This document shows positions 42,009 to 51,630 of a DNA stretch of 54,022 nucleotides, in pieces. Made by a program: the position numbers and the translations under genes. Origin of the DNA: CAYLXN01 sp964586855 (GTDB lineage: Bacteria > Patescibacteriota > Saccharimonadia > Saccharimonadales > Saccharimonadaceae). How positions within the stretch are numbered: the first letter of the stretch is position 1; each line of letters opens with the position of its first letter. The stretch lies in assembly GCA_964586855.1 (NCBI GenBank), contig CAZPHO010000004.1:1-54022 (forward strand), in the 5' to 3' direction. The notes below the pieces were generated by a model. The model searched no databases and was not told the DNA's origin. It saw nothing but the letters and a program-made list of their open reading frames with translations.

Positions 42009-44645
42009 ATGAGAACCGAAAGATCAATCAAGAATATTCTCACTACCATCATTCCATTTCTAATAATCGGTGCGTTAGGGTTTGTAAAAGTTCGTGTTTT
42101 TGTTGGTTTTCTTAAGGATGACCTCTATTCTCTAAGTCAACTATTCTACCAGATATTTAGCTACTTGTCTCTGGCTGAAGCCGGATTTGGGATGTTTATT
42201 ACTCAGAAATACTACAAACAGCTAGCCAAAAACAACGAGCCAGAAATCAAAGCTATCTACGCCACTTCAGCCATGTTCTTTAGGTTAGTTGGTCTGTTTA
42301 TTATCATGGCCGCACTAGTATTTTCGTTTTTTATTCACTTTTTAACCAAAGCCGATATTGACAAGTTGTATATTCAGTTGATTTTTATTATTTTTGTGGT
42401 CAAAAACTCAGTTGATTATTTTATGACCGCACCGCGTTTTCTGATTGCTGCTGATCAGAAGATGTTTAAGATAAACTTACTAATCAGCATCACCAGAATA
42501 GCCGAGATTATAGTCGAAATTATTTTGGTCTACAAAGGAGTGAATTATCTAATTGTTCTCGTCCCAGGAATTTTTATCAGGATTTTGTTTAATTTGCTTA
42601 TTAACAGAAAGGTCTATGCTGAGTATCCGTTTATCAAAGGAGTATCCGCAGGGTTAAATAAAAAATATCTGAAGGGCGTGGGAAATGTAGTTGCACAGCG
42701 TTTAGTGGGGGTGGCTAACAGCAACACTGATATAATTTTAGCTTCAACTTTCATAAACCCAGTAGCAGTAGTTATTTATACCTCATATACTTACATTACA
42801 AAGTTTATTTTTGATGTAACTTTTATTATTGCCAGCGCTATAAATTCATCTTTCGCTAGTGCTGTAAACGAAGACAAAGCCAACAGTCGAAAGATGTTTG
42901 AGGACTTAAACAGCGCGTTCATTTTAGAGGCTTCCTTTGTTTTTGTGTTTTTGTATTGCTTTTTAAACAATGTGATTAGCTTGTGGGTTGGTGATAAATA
43001 TTTGCTAGACGATGCCACTTTAGTGATTCTTTTGGCAGGCTTGTTTTTAGATATCGCCCAAAGAGTTTCCTACATGACAATAAATTCCGAAGGTCTTTTT
43101 AGGGAAAGCAAATGGGCAATCGGTTGGCAGGCTTTGTTTAATCTGGTTTTGTCGTTGCTACTTGTGCGGCCGATGGGGTTGATGGGGGTTTTGGCAGGGA
43201 CTCTGCTGTCGAATTTGGTTACTACTTTTTGGTATCTACCGAATTTGGCTTATAAAAGGTTGTTTGGTGGCGGCCAGGCAAGGTTTTTTGTGCGAGTTGT
43301 GGTTAGTGGCTTGCTGTCTTTGCTTGGAGCTGTTCTATTTAGCTATATAATTCCAGAGTCGAAAACCGTTGGCGAGCTTTTGATTAACTTTGTTTGGGCG
43401 GGATTGTTGATTTTGCTATATGTAGCGGTGGTCAATTACGCTAACTTGAATCTCTCATCGCTTGTAGAGCGGGTTGTGTACTTTGTTCGTTCAAAGCCTA
43501 AAGCCTTAAATCCTGAAAAAATCACTTTTTATGTCTTGCACATGAGTCATGGCGGCGTCGAGTCTTCCGTAGCTAATATGGCTAATATGTTGGCTGACGA
43601 TTTTGAGGTAGAGGTTGTGTCGTTTTATGATTTTGGGCCTTCGGCCTACAAACTAAATTCCAAAGTCAAATTGATTTTCTTGACGAACCAGAAGCCAAAT
43701 CGACAGGCCTTTTGGACTTATCTCAAGTCTGGTAATCCAAGGTTTTTGATTGAAGGGGCGCGAGCTGTGCGGATGTTGATTTTGAGGCGAAAACTAGTAG
43801 CCAAGCATGTCAAATCCAATGATGCTAAAGTGTTGTTTTCGACTCGATTGTTGTTTCATGATCTCGTGAGTAGGCATGGTAGGTCCAACCAAGTCAAGAT
43901 TTGCCAAGAACATGTTGACCACAAGGATGATTCGCACTATGTCTGTAAAGTTTTGGCGGCGACCAAAAATGCTGACTACCTCTTGCCCGTATCGCAGTTT
44001 CTGACCGATAGCTATCAATCAAAAATAACAACCACTTGGCCTAAAGTGAAATTTATCAGACACGCAGTTGATGTTCCAAGAAATATCAACTATCGGCCAT
44101 CCAAAAAACTGGTTAGTGTTGGTCGCTTGTCGCCCGAGAAGGGATTTGCTGATTTATTGACTATATTTAAAACAATTCACGATCAAGATCCAGAATATAC
44201 CCTAGGTATAATTGGTGATGGGGTTGAGCGATCAAAACTTGAGCGGCAAATCAATGAACTCAACTTAATCGAAGTTGTGACTCTGTATGGCTTTGTCGAT
44301 AAAACTAAAGTCGCCAAAATAATTAGCCAAGCTGGGCTGTTTGTGTTGCCTTCGCACGAGGAGTCATTTGGCTTGGTGATTATTGAGAGTTTTGCGCAAG
44401 GCGTGCCAGTGGCGGCTTTTGATTCGGCTCGAGGGGCGGTTGAAATTATTAAAAATAGTGGAGCGGGAATTTTGATTGAAGACAGAAATTGTGAGAAGAT
44501 GGCGAGGCAAGTTATCGAACTGGATACCGAGCGCCTAGAGAAGATGTCAATTAATGCTCGGGCAGTGGCTTCAAAATATGATTTTGCTATAATAAAAAGC
44601 GAGTTAATTAATTTTATAACAATAGCAACAAAGGAGAAGCAGTGA
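42009..44645 (+). CDS. Flippase-glycosyltransferase (GT4) fusion
   Basis: 878 residues with two complete modules. Residues about 1-480 carry about 14 membrane helices of a polysaccharide flippase in the MOP/Wzx superfamily (PFLIIGALGFVKVRVFVG at the start). Residues about 500-878 are a GT-B family 4 glycosyltransferase: FYVLHMSHGGVESSVANM at the donor side, then KLVSVGRLSPEKGFADLL, LGIIGDGVERSKLE and the EX7E-type HEESFGLVIIESFAQGVPVA. The reading frame is continuous, with no stop or shift. In most bacteria these are separate proteins. Coupling the last sugar addition to export is a plausible benefit. Confidence 0.88.
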   Translation: MRTERSIKNILTTIIPFLIIGALGFVKVRVFVGFLKDDLYSLSQLFYQIFSYLSLAEAGFGMFITQKYYKQLAKNNEPEIKAIYATSAMFFRLVGLFIIMAALVFSFFIHFLTKADIDKLYIQLIFIIFVVKNSVDYFMTAPRFLIAADQKMFKINLLISITRIAEIIVEIILVYKGVNYLIVLVPGIFIRILFNLLINRKVYAEYPFIKGVSAGLNKKYLKGVGNVVAQRLVGVANSNTDIILASTFINPVAVVIYTSYTYITKFIFDVTFIIASAINSSFASAVNEDKANSRKMFEDLNSAFILEASFVFVFLYCFLNNVISLWVGDKYLLDDATLVILLAGLFLDIAQRVSYMTINSEGLFRESKWAIGWQALFNLVLSLLLVRPMGLMGVLAGTLLSNLVTTFWYLPNLAYKRLFGGGQARFFVRVVVSGLLSLLGAVLFSYIIPESKTVGELLINFVWAGLLILLYVAVVNYANLNLSSLVERVVYFVRSKPKALNPEKITFYVLHMSHGGVESSVANMANMLADDFEVEVVSFYDFGPSAYKLNSKVKLIFLTNQKPNRQAFWTYLKSGNPRFLIEGARAVRMLILRRKLVAKHVKSNDAKVLFSTRLLFHDLVSRHGRSNQVKICQEHVDHKDDSHYVCKVLAATKNADYLLPVSQFLTDSYQSKITTTWPKVKFIRHAVDVPRNINYRPSKKLVSVGRLSPEKGFADLLTIFKTIHDQDPEYTLGIIGDGVERSKLERQINELNLIEVVTLYGFVDKTKVAKIISQAGLFVLPSHEESFGLVIIESFAQGVPVAAFDSARGAVEIIKNSGAGILIEDRNCEKMARQVIELDTERLEKMSINARAVASKYDFAIIKSELINFITIATKEKQ

Positions 44646-45364
44646 TCCCTAAAAAAATTCATTACGTCTGGGTTGGTGGCAAAGACAAGCCCAAAGACAT
44701 TCAAAAGTGTATGAAAACTTGGCAAAAATATTTACGAGATTATGAGATTATTGAATGGAATGAGCAAAATTTTGATATCGATTCACATCCCTTTACAAAA
44801 AGCGCTTATGCTGCCAAGAAGTGGGCTTACGTTAGTGATTATATTAGGGCTTATGTCTTGTTTGAGCACGGGGGGATTTATCTTGACACTGATAATCTAG
44901 TAGTTAGTTCGCTTGATGATCTATTGCAGAATCGAGCTTTTGTTGGCTTTGAAAATCCCGAATATCCATACACGGCTTGTTTTGGAGCTGAAAAGGGTCA
45001 TCCTTTGTTGCAGGCGATGCTTGATTATTATGAGGGCAGGGAGTTTGAATTCGATAGTGAGGACCCGATGAAGGCTGTTAATACAAAAATTGTTTCTGAA
45101 ATTTTGATTCAGCAGTTTGGCTGCGAAGTTAACAATCAAGAGCAAATTTTAGCAGAAGATATTCATGTTTATCCTGACTATATTTTATGCAATCCGTCTA
45201 AGCTATCTAAGACAATTCATGTTTTTACTGGCTCTTGGCTGGATGGAAAGAAGCCCTTGGCGAAAAAAGTCAACGCTTTTCTGAAGCTCAGTATTAATAA
45301 CCAAGCCAAGGCGGGTTGGTTTCGTCGGTTGATTATGCAACAGGGCGATGTTGAGGCATCTTGA
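44642..45364 (+). CDS. GT32-like capsular sugar transferase (DXD)
   Basis: 240 residues from GTG at 44642, with AAAGGAG upstream; it overlaps the previous stop by 4 nt. IPKKIHYVWVGG at the N-terminus, KKWAYVSDYIRAYVLFEHGG and the DXD site in GIYLDTDNLV are typical of the Gly_transf_sug (OCH1/capsular polysaccharide) family. It should transfer a hexose to the growing polymer in the cytoplasm. Confidence 0.9.
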   Translation: MIPKKIHYVWVGGKDKPKDIQKCMKTWQKYLRDYEIIEWNEQNFDIDSHPFTKSAYAAKKWAYVSDYIRAYVLFEHGGIYLDTDNLVVSSLDDLLQNRAFVGFENPEYPYTACFGAEKGHPLLQAMLDYYEGREFEFDSEDPMKAVNTKIVSEILIQQFGCEVNNQEQILAEDIHVYPDYILCNPSKLSKTIHVFTGSWLDGKKPLAKKVNAFLKLSINNQAKAGWFRRLIMQQGDVEAS

Positions 45365-46401
45365 TGAATTTGGTTAAAGAAATTACCAAAAGAGTTTTGC
45401 CGACGAGCGTTGTGGACAGACTTCGTTTGTCGGTTTACAATTTAAGACTAAGACGTATTTTTGATTATGACAAGCGGCTTTTTTTGGAACATTACTCTAG
45501 TGATGATAATCACCAAAACGACATTAATAAAATCAACGCTCGGCTGATTTACTTTGCTCATTCGATTGAAAAAGGCTTAAGTCATGAGTCGTTGAGGTAT
45601 GGTTTTGGTGAGAAGCAAATTACTAAATTGGTGGAATGTCTCATGGCCTATGATGGCAATCGCTTTACAAGCGAATCAAAAGCTTATTTAAATGCGCTAT
45701 CGGTGCTAAGGGCCTATATAGCGGCTCATGAAACAGCTGAACAAGCAATCCCCGAGTCTATTCAATCAACCTTGCGGCATTATCGATCTCGGTTAAAACA
45801 GGCTAGCGATGTTGGTGGAGTATTGGAAGTGAAGGCTGCTGATAAGATTAAAAATTCAAACAAAAACTTTAGAGATCTAGCGCTTGGGAGAGCTAGTGTC
45901 CGCTCCTATGCTGTCAAGAAAGTTGACCCGAATCTAATTACTGACGCAATCAACATCGCTCTTAAGTCGCCATCGGCTTGCAATCGCCAATCTTCTCGGG
46001 TCTATCTGACTCAAGACCCTAAGACGATTACTAAGCTAATCAAGCTTCAAGCTGGCTTGGCTGGTTATGACGCTCCGTCGACGGTATTGGTGGTGACATC
46101 CGACATATCAAGTTTTGTGTCGCTGGCTGAGCGCAACGAGCTGTTCGTCGATGGCGGGTTGTTTTCGATGAGTCTATTATTGGCTCTGGAGTATCATGGT
46201 TTAGCGGCCTGTCCGATCAACGCCATGTTTGGCCAAGATTTGGATCGGGCCGTGCACGAATTATTGGATATTCCAGCCAATGAAAGATTGATAATGTTTA
46301 TTACGGTTGGTTATTTTCGCAAAGCAATCAAGACGCCAAAATCTTTTCGATTGGATGCTGAAGATATAACTTCTTTTAGAAAACTGACTGACAAGGTATA
46401 A
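45364..46401 (+). CDS. Nitroreductase-like protein of a polysaccharide locus
   Basis: 345 residues; ATG at 45364 overlaps the upstream TGA by one base. The N-terminal 165 residues are unassigned (HSIEKGLSHESLRYGFGEKQ is notable). The C-terminal half is a nitroreductase fold with GRASVRSYAVKKVDP, ALKSPSACNRQSSRVYL and a Gly-rich ending typical of FMN binding. Such two-part proteins occur in surface-polysaccharide clusters; their reaction is unknown. It may modify a sugar by redox chemistry (inference). Confidence 0.8.
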   Translation: MNLVKEITKRVLPTSVVDRLRLSVYNLRLRRIFDYDKRLFLEHYSSDDNHQNDINKINARLIYFAHSIEKGLSHESLRYGFGEKQITKLVECLMAYDGNRFTSESKAYLNALSVLRAYIAAHETAEQAIPESIQSTLRHYRSRLKQASDVGGVLEVKAADKIKNSNKNFRDLALGRASVRSYAVKKVDPNLITDAINIALKSPSACNRQSSRVYLTQDPKTITKLIKLQAGLAGYDAPSTVLVVTSDISSFVSLAERNELFVDGGLFSMSLLLALEYHGLAACPINAMFGQDLDRAVHELLDIPANERLIMFITVGYFRKAIKTPKSFRLDAEDITSFRKLTDKV

Positions 46402-46416
46402 TTAACTGACGTGATT

Positions 46417-48720
46417 ATGGCAGAAACAATGACATTCTTCAATCGATATTACCGACAGGCTCAAACAACTATCAGGCGCCTCCTACCGGCCAAGCTTCTT
46501 GGGCAGATCTTCTTTTGGTTTATACTGGCTCAGCCAATCCTTGATCTGTATTTTTTGTTTGATACGGGCAAAAATATTCCACTACAGATTTCTGTGTCGA
46601 CACTCGTTCGCTTGGCCTTTGCTGGACTGGCGGCTGTAGCCCTTCTTGCCTATGACAGAAAAGATAGTTTTCCTTTCCGGCGCTTTATTTTTAGCTATCT
46701 CGTGTTTTGGCTAACGTATTCACTAGCACATCATATCTATAGCTTGGTTGTTATTGGGGGTGAGGGCTACTCGCTCGGGATCGAAACCTTTTACCTGGTT
46801 CGCTTGGTCGTTCCATTGCTAGTTCTTGGTTTAAGCATGGTGACCAAGTTTGCATCCAATACCAGAGAGTTTTTATTGCGCTCGTTGATTGCCACGATTG
46901 CTGGTTCAATTGTGGCTTTAAACTTGCTTGGCTACAGTCTTGGAACATACACGCATGAGGTCACTAGCATGACTGTGTTTGATTGGACAGGAGATTCTTT
47001 TCTTGAAACAGCCACCAAAGGATTTTTTATGTATGGCAACCAAGTGAGTGCTCTTTTACTGTTATTGTCGCTGTTATTGTTGGCGGTTTTTATCAAAAAT
47101 CCAACTGTCAAAGATTTTACTCTTTTGTTTTTGGCTGTTTTGGCATCAGTGATGCTTGGCACTCGAGTGGCTATTTTTGGCACCTTATTTTCGGTTGCAT
47201 TGGCTCTGGTTAGTTATCTTGTTTATCACAAAAAACCAAAGCTAGCCACTATTGCTAGTCTACTGGTTTTGATCCTGGGATTATTTTGTCTTTACCCCTT
47301 CAGTCCGTCTTTCAATCGTTCAGAGACAAACAAGCTGATTACCGCTCGAGAGCTTCTGAAGAGCGAAAAAGTCAAAAACGCGCTGGTGGTATTGAGTGAA
47401 ATTGAGAAAGGCGGCAGCGAAGAAGAGCTAAAAACCTTTTTGATCGAAAACTATCAATTATTTTCGATTAATAAAGAAACAATCATGGAACGCTATAGTT
47501 ATCGTGACTATGCCAAGTTTTGGGCCAATATGTTCCGTGAACCTCTACCTTGCCGTAAGGACAACCGCTGTATTCAGGCGAAGATAGCTGGCAGCAGGCT
47601 GTCTGATGACAAAAAAAATCTATTCAGTTTTCGGTTGCTTGGCCTGCTATTTGGCAGCGGCTACACGCGAGCGGATTCCGCCTTCTCAATTGAGCGAGAT
47701 TTTGTGTCTCATTTTTATAACTTAGGCCTACTTGGTATTGTGCTGTTTCTCTTGCCCTACCTTGTGGTCCTAGTTGTTTTGATTATTTCTGCGTTAGCGC
47801 TAGGCCTGTTTACTCGCAAGCTTGCCGTCCTTGACCGGCTAATTCCGATTGCGGCCAGCTTTGTGCTGGTTATGGCGGCTTTTTTGAGCGGCAATGTTTT
47901 TGATAGTTTATTTGTGATGATTATTTTTAGTTTTCTCTTAGGTCAGTTCTATCAAGATGCTATTAGCCTTACTTCTTCTCAGCTAAGGAAGGGAGATTAT
48001 TTTGACAAAATGTTTAAAGGCAGTCGTGCTGCTTTTATTGATAGGCTTGAGGCTAAAATTCAAGATTTAGCAACGGTCTTGGTGGTAACTGCCAATCCAG
48101 AAACTTTTGAGCGAGCTAGCCGAGAAAAGGTGTTTAGGCAGATTTTGCTTGATGATCGAGTTGAGATGGTAGCGGATGGCATTGGTGTGCTCAAGGCAGG
48201 GCGATGGCTTGGCTATGACATCAAAGAGCGAATCGCCGGCGTTGATATAGCCGAAGAGTTGCTTAAGGTTGCCAATCAGCAGAAGTTGAAAATATCGGTT
48301 TTGGGTGCTAAGCCTGAAATTATCAAAGATTTTGCGGATGTGTTGTCGAAGAAATATCCTAACATAGTCGCCGGCGATTTGATCCATGGCTATAATCAAG
48401 ATAAAGATGCGGACATGAAAAAGATTGTCAAAGGTCAGCCAGATATTTTGCTGGTTGCATTAGGTATGGGCGATCAGGAAAAACTCATTTTTAAACATTT
48501 GGATGAGCTAAAGCACTGTATCTGCGTTGGCGTTGGGGGCTCAATTGATGTTTTGTCGGGTAATGTGCAGCGAGCGCCTGAGATTTTCATAAAATTAAAT
48601 TTAGAGTGGTTATACAGGATAGCTAAAGAGCCTAAGCGATTTCGACGGTTTTATGATAATAATTTTAAGTTCATGCTCAAGGCTTTACTGGCAAAGTTTA
48701 GTTTGGAGCAGATAAACTGA
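46417..48720 (+). CDS. O-antigen polymerase/ligase-like protein fused to TagA/WecG GT26
   Basis: 767 residues from the ATG at 46417; a GTG six bases upstream is in frame and 8 nt after a TATAAT box, so it is an alternative start. Residues about 1-510 carry about 12 helices with a large external loop, as in Wzy/WaaL proteins (FGSGYTRADSAFSIERDF). Residues about 525-767 are a WecG/TagA/CpsF glycosyltransferase, with VADGIGVLKAGRWLGY, GVGGSIDVLSGNVQRAP and LNLEWLYRIAKEPKRF. Polymerase and a cytoplasmic linkage-sugar transferase are normally separate. WecB, encoded 3 kb on, would supply UDP-ManNAc, the TagA-type donor. Confidence 0.88.
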   Translation: MAETMTFFNRYYRQAQTTIRRLLPAKLLGQIFFWFILAQPILDLYFLFDTGKNIPLQISVSTLVRLAFAGLAAVALLAYDRKDSFPFRRFIFSYLVFWLTYSLAHHIYSLVVIGGEGYSLGIETFYLVRLVVPLLVLGLSMVTKFASNTREFLLRSLIATIAGSIVALNLLGYSLGTYTHEVTSMTVFDWTGDSFLETATKGFFMYGNQVSALLLLLSLLLLAVFIKNPTVKDFTLLFLAVLASVMLGTRVAIFGTLFSVALALVSYLVYHKKPKLATIASLLVLILGLFCLYPFSPSFNRSETNKLITARELLKSEKVKNALVVLSEIEKGGSEEELKTFLIENYQLFSINKETIMERYSYRDYAKFWANMFREPLPCRKDNRCIQAKIAGSRLSDDKKNLFSFRLLGLLFGSGYTRADSAFSIERDFVSHFYNLGLLGIVLFLLPYLVVLVVLIISALALGLFTRKLAVLDRLIPIAASFVLVMAAFLSGNVFDSLFVMIIFSFLLGQFYQDAISLTSSQLRKGDYFDKMFKGSRAAFIDRLEAKIQDLATVLVVTANPETFERASREKVFRQILLDDRVEMVADGIGVLKAGRWLGYDIKERIAGVDIAEELLKVANQQKLKISVLGAKPEIIKDFADVLSKKYPNIVAGDLIHGYNQDKDADMKKIVKGQPDILLVALGMGDQEKLIFKHLDELKHCICVGVGGSIDVLSGNVQRAPEIFIKLNLEWLYRIAKEPKRFRRFYDNNFKFMLKALLAKFSLEQIN

Positions 48721-48775
48721 TTAGGTCTAGTCGAATTGCTGTAGATGATGATATGATGAGCAAGAGAAAGGGGTT

Positions 48776-49495
48776 ATGGCACAGAATAAGAAGACACTGG
48801 TAATTGTCCCAGCTTATAACGAAGAGGCTTCTTTGGCGTTTGTCGTCAAGGATTTGTCGAAACTAAAGGATATTGATGTTTTAATCGTCAATGATGGCTC
48901 CACCGATACAACTCTTGATCTTCTCAAGAAGTATCATTGGCCACATCTCGATTTGGTTAACAATTTGGGAATCGGTGGTGCCGTTCAGGCAGGATATCAG
49001 TACGCGCTACGGCATAATTACGATATTGCCATCCAGTTTGATGGTGACGGCCAACACTGCGCCAAGGAGATCCCTCGTTTGGTGAAAGCTCTAAACAAGT
49101 GTGATATGGTTATTGGCTCGCGATTTGTCAGTCAGTCGGACAACTTTCAATCGTCTTTGATGCGTCGAGTTGGAATTTCCTTCTTGTCATGGTTGATAAA
49201 AGCCATCGGTGGCGCTGAAGTCAAAGACGTAACCTCTGGCTTTAGGGGTGTTAACCGACCACTGATTAAGCAGTTTGCATCAGCTTACCCAGTTGACTAT
49301 CCAGAGCCAGATACACTAGCTAGAGTGTCATTTGGTGGGTTTAGAGTCAAAGAGATTGCTGCGCAGATGCGAGAGAGAAAGGCTGGTGAGTCTTCGATCA
49401 CACCATTGAGGGGTGGTTATTATATACTCAAAGTTTCGGCATCAATATTGCTAACTAAGTTAACTTCGAGGAAAAAGAGGATTTATGTCGATTAG
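48776..49495 (+). CDS. Polyprenyl-phosphate sugar synthase (GT2, DPM1-like)
   Basis: 239 residues, AAAGGGG upstream. VIVPAYNEEASL, LIVNDGSTDTT, GIGGAVQAGYQYAL and FDGDGQHCAKEI give a GT2 enzyme of the dolichyl/undecaprenyl-phosphate hexose synthase type. It has no C-terminal membrane helices. With the neighbouring DUF2304 and GtrA/GT-C genes it forms the usual set that makes, flips and uses a lipid-linked sugar outside the cell. Confidence 0.93.
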   Translation: MAQNKKTLVIVPAYNEEASLAFVVKDLSKLKDIDVLIVNDGSTDTTLDLLKKYHWPHLDLVNNLGIGGAVQAGYQYALRHNYDIAIQFDGDGQHCAKEIPRLVKALNKCDMVIGSRFVSQSDNFQSSLMRRVGISFLSWLIKAIGGAEVKDVTSGFRGVNRPLIKQFASAYPVDYPEPDTLARVSFGGFRVKEIAAQMRERKAGESSITPLRGGYYILKVSASILLTKLTSRKKRIYVD

Positions 49496-49847
49496 GCTAA
49501 AAACTACACTAATAATTCTAATCTTGCTGTCGGTACTGTTTGTTTATCGGTATATTGTCGCCCCTAGAAAAACCATTCAGCCAGCTATACCTTGGTTGCT
49601 ATTATCGGTGTTGATGGTAGTCCTAGCCTTCTCTGAAGATCTTCTTCGTCAGTTTGCTAGTCTTTTAGGGATCCAAACCACTTCGAATTTAGTTTTTCTA
49701 ATAGCGCTTGGGGCATTGGTTTGTTTTAATTTTTTGCATAGTGTCAATATTTCCAAGCAAAGAGAGCAAATTGACAAATTAACTCAGCGGCTGGCATTGG
49801 TTGAGTTTGATCAGAAATCCAATCAAAATGAAAAAAAATCTCAGTAG
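49485..49847 (+). CDS. DUF2304 small membrane protein
   Basis: 120 residues, overlapping the GT2 gene by 11 nt. Three helices (about 5-22, 35-50 and 65-83) and a short charged coiled-coil tail (QREQIDKLTQRLALVE) match DUF2304, which is found next to polyprenyl-phosphate sugar synthases. It is likely an accessory subunit or flippase partner. Its end overlaps the next gene by 20 nt. Confidence 0.82.
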   Translation: MSIRLKTTLIILILLSVLFVYRYIVAPRKTIQPAIPWLLLSVLMVVLAFSEDLLRQFASLLGIQTTSNLVFLIALGALVCFNFLHSVNISKQREQIDKLTQRLALVEFDQKSNQNEKKSQ

Positions 49848-51567
49848 GCAGCTAGTTAGTTACGTTTTGGTGGCTGGCTTTTGTTTTGTGCTTGATGTTG
49901 CTCTGTTTTATTTGCTGTCAAGTTTTTTTGGAGGCTTTACGATTGGTTCTGGGGTATTTCTGGCGACTTTAGTCGCTCGGATGGGATCTTCAATCGTTAA
50001 CTATTTTTTAAATCGCAATTGGATCTTCAAGCTTGGTGCAGCAAAGAAAATTGACCGCAACTCATTGATAAATTATTACGCCCTAGTGATAGTTCAGCTG
50101 ATAGTTTCAGCGATATTGACGACGTTAGTAGTGCATGCTACTAAAATGAACATGCTTGCTGTCAAGGTGGTGGTTGATACCGGCATTTTTGTAGTTAATT
50201 TTATCATTCAAAAGAAGTATATTTTTAAATCAAAGACGAATATCTTGTTGGTAGTCTTGGGTAAAATTAGATCCAACTTCGGGCTAGTGGCAGTGTTGGT
50301 AATCTATCTTGTTTTGCATCTTTTAGTTTTGCGTGAGCTGGGGGTGGAGTATAGCCTTGCCAGCGATGACTCATCTTATGTTCATGCGGGAATTACGTTT
50401 ACTCAGACTGGTCAAGTTAATATGCACGGTGTGATATCGGCTCAAATTATGCCGCTGATGAACTGGTTGATTGGTTTTTTGAGTCTATTTTTTGAAGGAT
50501 ATGGGCTTTGGATGGCACTAAAAATAACTTGGCTGTTGTTGGCATTGGCGAGCATCGTAGCGCTGTATTCTATTTTGAAGTTGTTTGTTAGCAGACAATC
50601 TGCCGCTCTAACCTGCTTGCTTATGCTGACTCCTGATTTTTTGTGGATGAACAACACTATTCTTACTGAGACGCCGTTTGTATTCAGCCTCCTTTATTTA
50701 ATTTTTTTTTCATTTAAGCTGGAGCAGCAAAGATCCTCCAAGTACTTGCTATTAGTCACTGTTTTTTACCTCTTGGCGGTGCTGTTAAAAGGAAACATCG
50801 CTCCATATCCAGTTTTTCTAGTGGCTTATTTTTGGCTACGGGGTTATGATAAAAAGCTACTGATCAGTCAAGTTGCAGTGGCAGGTGCGATCTGCTGTTT
50901 GTTCTTTGTGCCATGGACGATTAGGAATTATAAAATATTTGGTGATTTTATACCATTGACCTACGGCGGTGGTAATCCTCTTCTGCTCGGAACATATCAG
51001 GGAATTGGTTTTCCTAGCGAGAATCCTGAAGAGTATAGGGAGTATGCTAGATCGGTTGGTAGCCAAGGGGTGGTTGATTTTATAGAAGACAAGCCAATGC
51101 CTGACTACAAACAGAAGTACTACTCTCTAGAGGTTGATGGAATCATTGCCAAGAAAAGAATTAGAGATTGGTGGTTGTTAAACCCCAAGAGTTTTTTAAA
51201 AAGCTACTTTGTCCTCAAGCCAGGCTATATTATTTTCAGTCGCTTTTATTGGCGACCAGTGCTAGGAGTTTCGAGTACGTTCGTTTTTCTTTTGGGGCGA
51301 ATTGAGTTTGTTCTAGCGCTGGTTTGTCTTGGCTTTTTGCTGTTTGTTGTCAAAAAACATCGAGCTGAGATCTTGTTTATATTTGTTAACTATCTTTTTC
51401 AGGTGGCAGTTTATTCAATTACTTTTGCCTTTAGTCGCTATCATCAGACTATAGTCCCATTGCTGTTTGTAGGTATTGGCCTAGGTATTGGCCAGGCTGT
51501 CGCTTACTGGCTACAAAAAAGACTGAAGCTTTTTGTGTTATTGATAGCACTCCAGAGAGTAAGTTAG
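49828..51567 (+). CDS. GtrA domain fused to a GT-C glycosyltransferase
   Basis: 579 residues from ATG at 49828. Residues about 1-130 are a four-helix GtrA domain, with SYVLVAGFCFVLDVALFYLL and VNYFLNRNWIF. Residues about 150-560 form a polytopic GT-C enzyme with an Asp-Asp pair early in the first external loop (YSLASDDSSYVHAG) and about ten helices, resembling ArnT/PMT-type enzymes. GtrA proteins are thought to flip polyprenyl-phosphate sugars and GT-C enzymes to use them outside, so the fusion joins two successive steps. Substrate unknown. Confidence 0.82.
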   Translation: MKKNLSRQLVSYVLVAGFCFVLDVALFYLLSSFFGGFTIGSGVFLATLVARMGSSIVNYFLNRNWIFKLGAAKKIDRNSLINYYALVIVQLIVSAILTTLVVHATKMNMLAVKVVVDTGIFVVNFIIQKKYIFKSKTNILLVVLGKIRSNFGLVAVLVIYLVLHLLVLRELGVEYSLASDDSSYVHAGITFTQTGQVNMHGVISAQIMPLMNWLIGFLSLFFEGYGLWMALKITWLLLALASIVALYSILKLFVSRQSAALTCLLMLTPDFLWMNNTILTETPFVFSLLYLIFFSFKLEQQRSSKYLLLVTVFYLLAVLLKGNIAPYPVFLVAYFWLRGYDKKLLISQVAVAGAICCLFFVPWTIRNYKIFGDFIPLTYGGGNPLLLGTYQGIGFPSENPEEYREYARSVGSQGVVDFIEDKPMPDYKQKYYSLEVDGIIAKKRIRDWWLLNPKSFLKSYFVLKPGYIIFSRFYWRPVLGVSSTFVFLLGRIEFVLALVCLGFLLFVVKKHRAEILFIFVNYLFQVAVYSITFAFSRYHQTIVPLLFVGIGLGIGQAVAYWLQKRLKLFVLLIALQRVS

Positions 51568-51595
51568 CGAGCTAAGTAAAAAAGCTTCTTTTTGG

Positions 51596-51601
51596 TATAA
51601 T
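51596..51601 (+). promoter_or_regulatory. -10 box upstream of wecB
   Basis: A perfect TATAAT 29 nt before the ATG, with AAGGAAAAGGAG as the ribosome site between them. The -35 region is weak. It may give wecB a separate transcript from the polysaccharide operon. Confidence 0.45.
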
Positions 51602-51630
51602 GGTATTGATATTAAGGAAAAGGAGATAGA

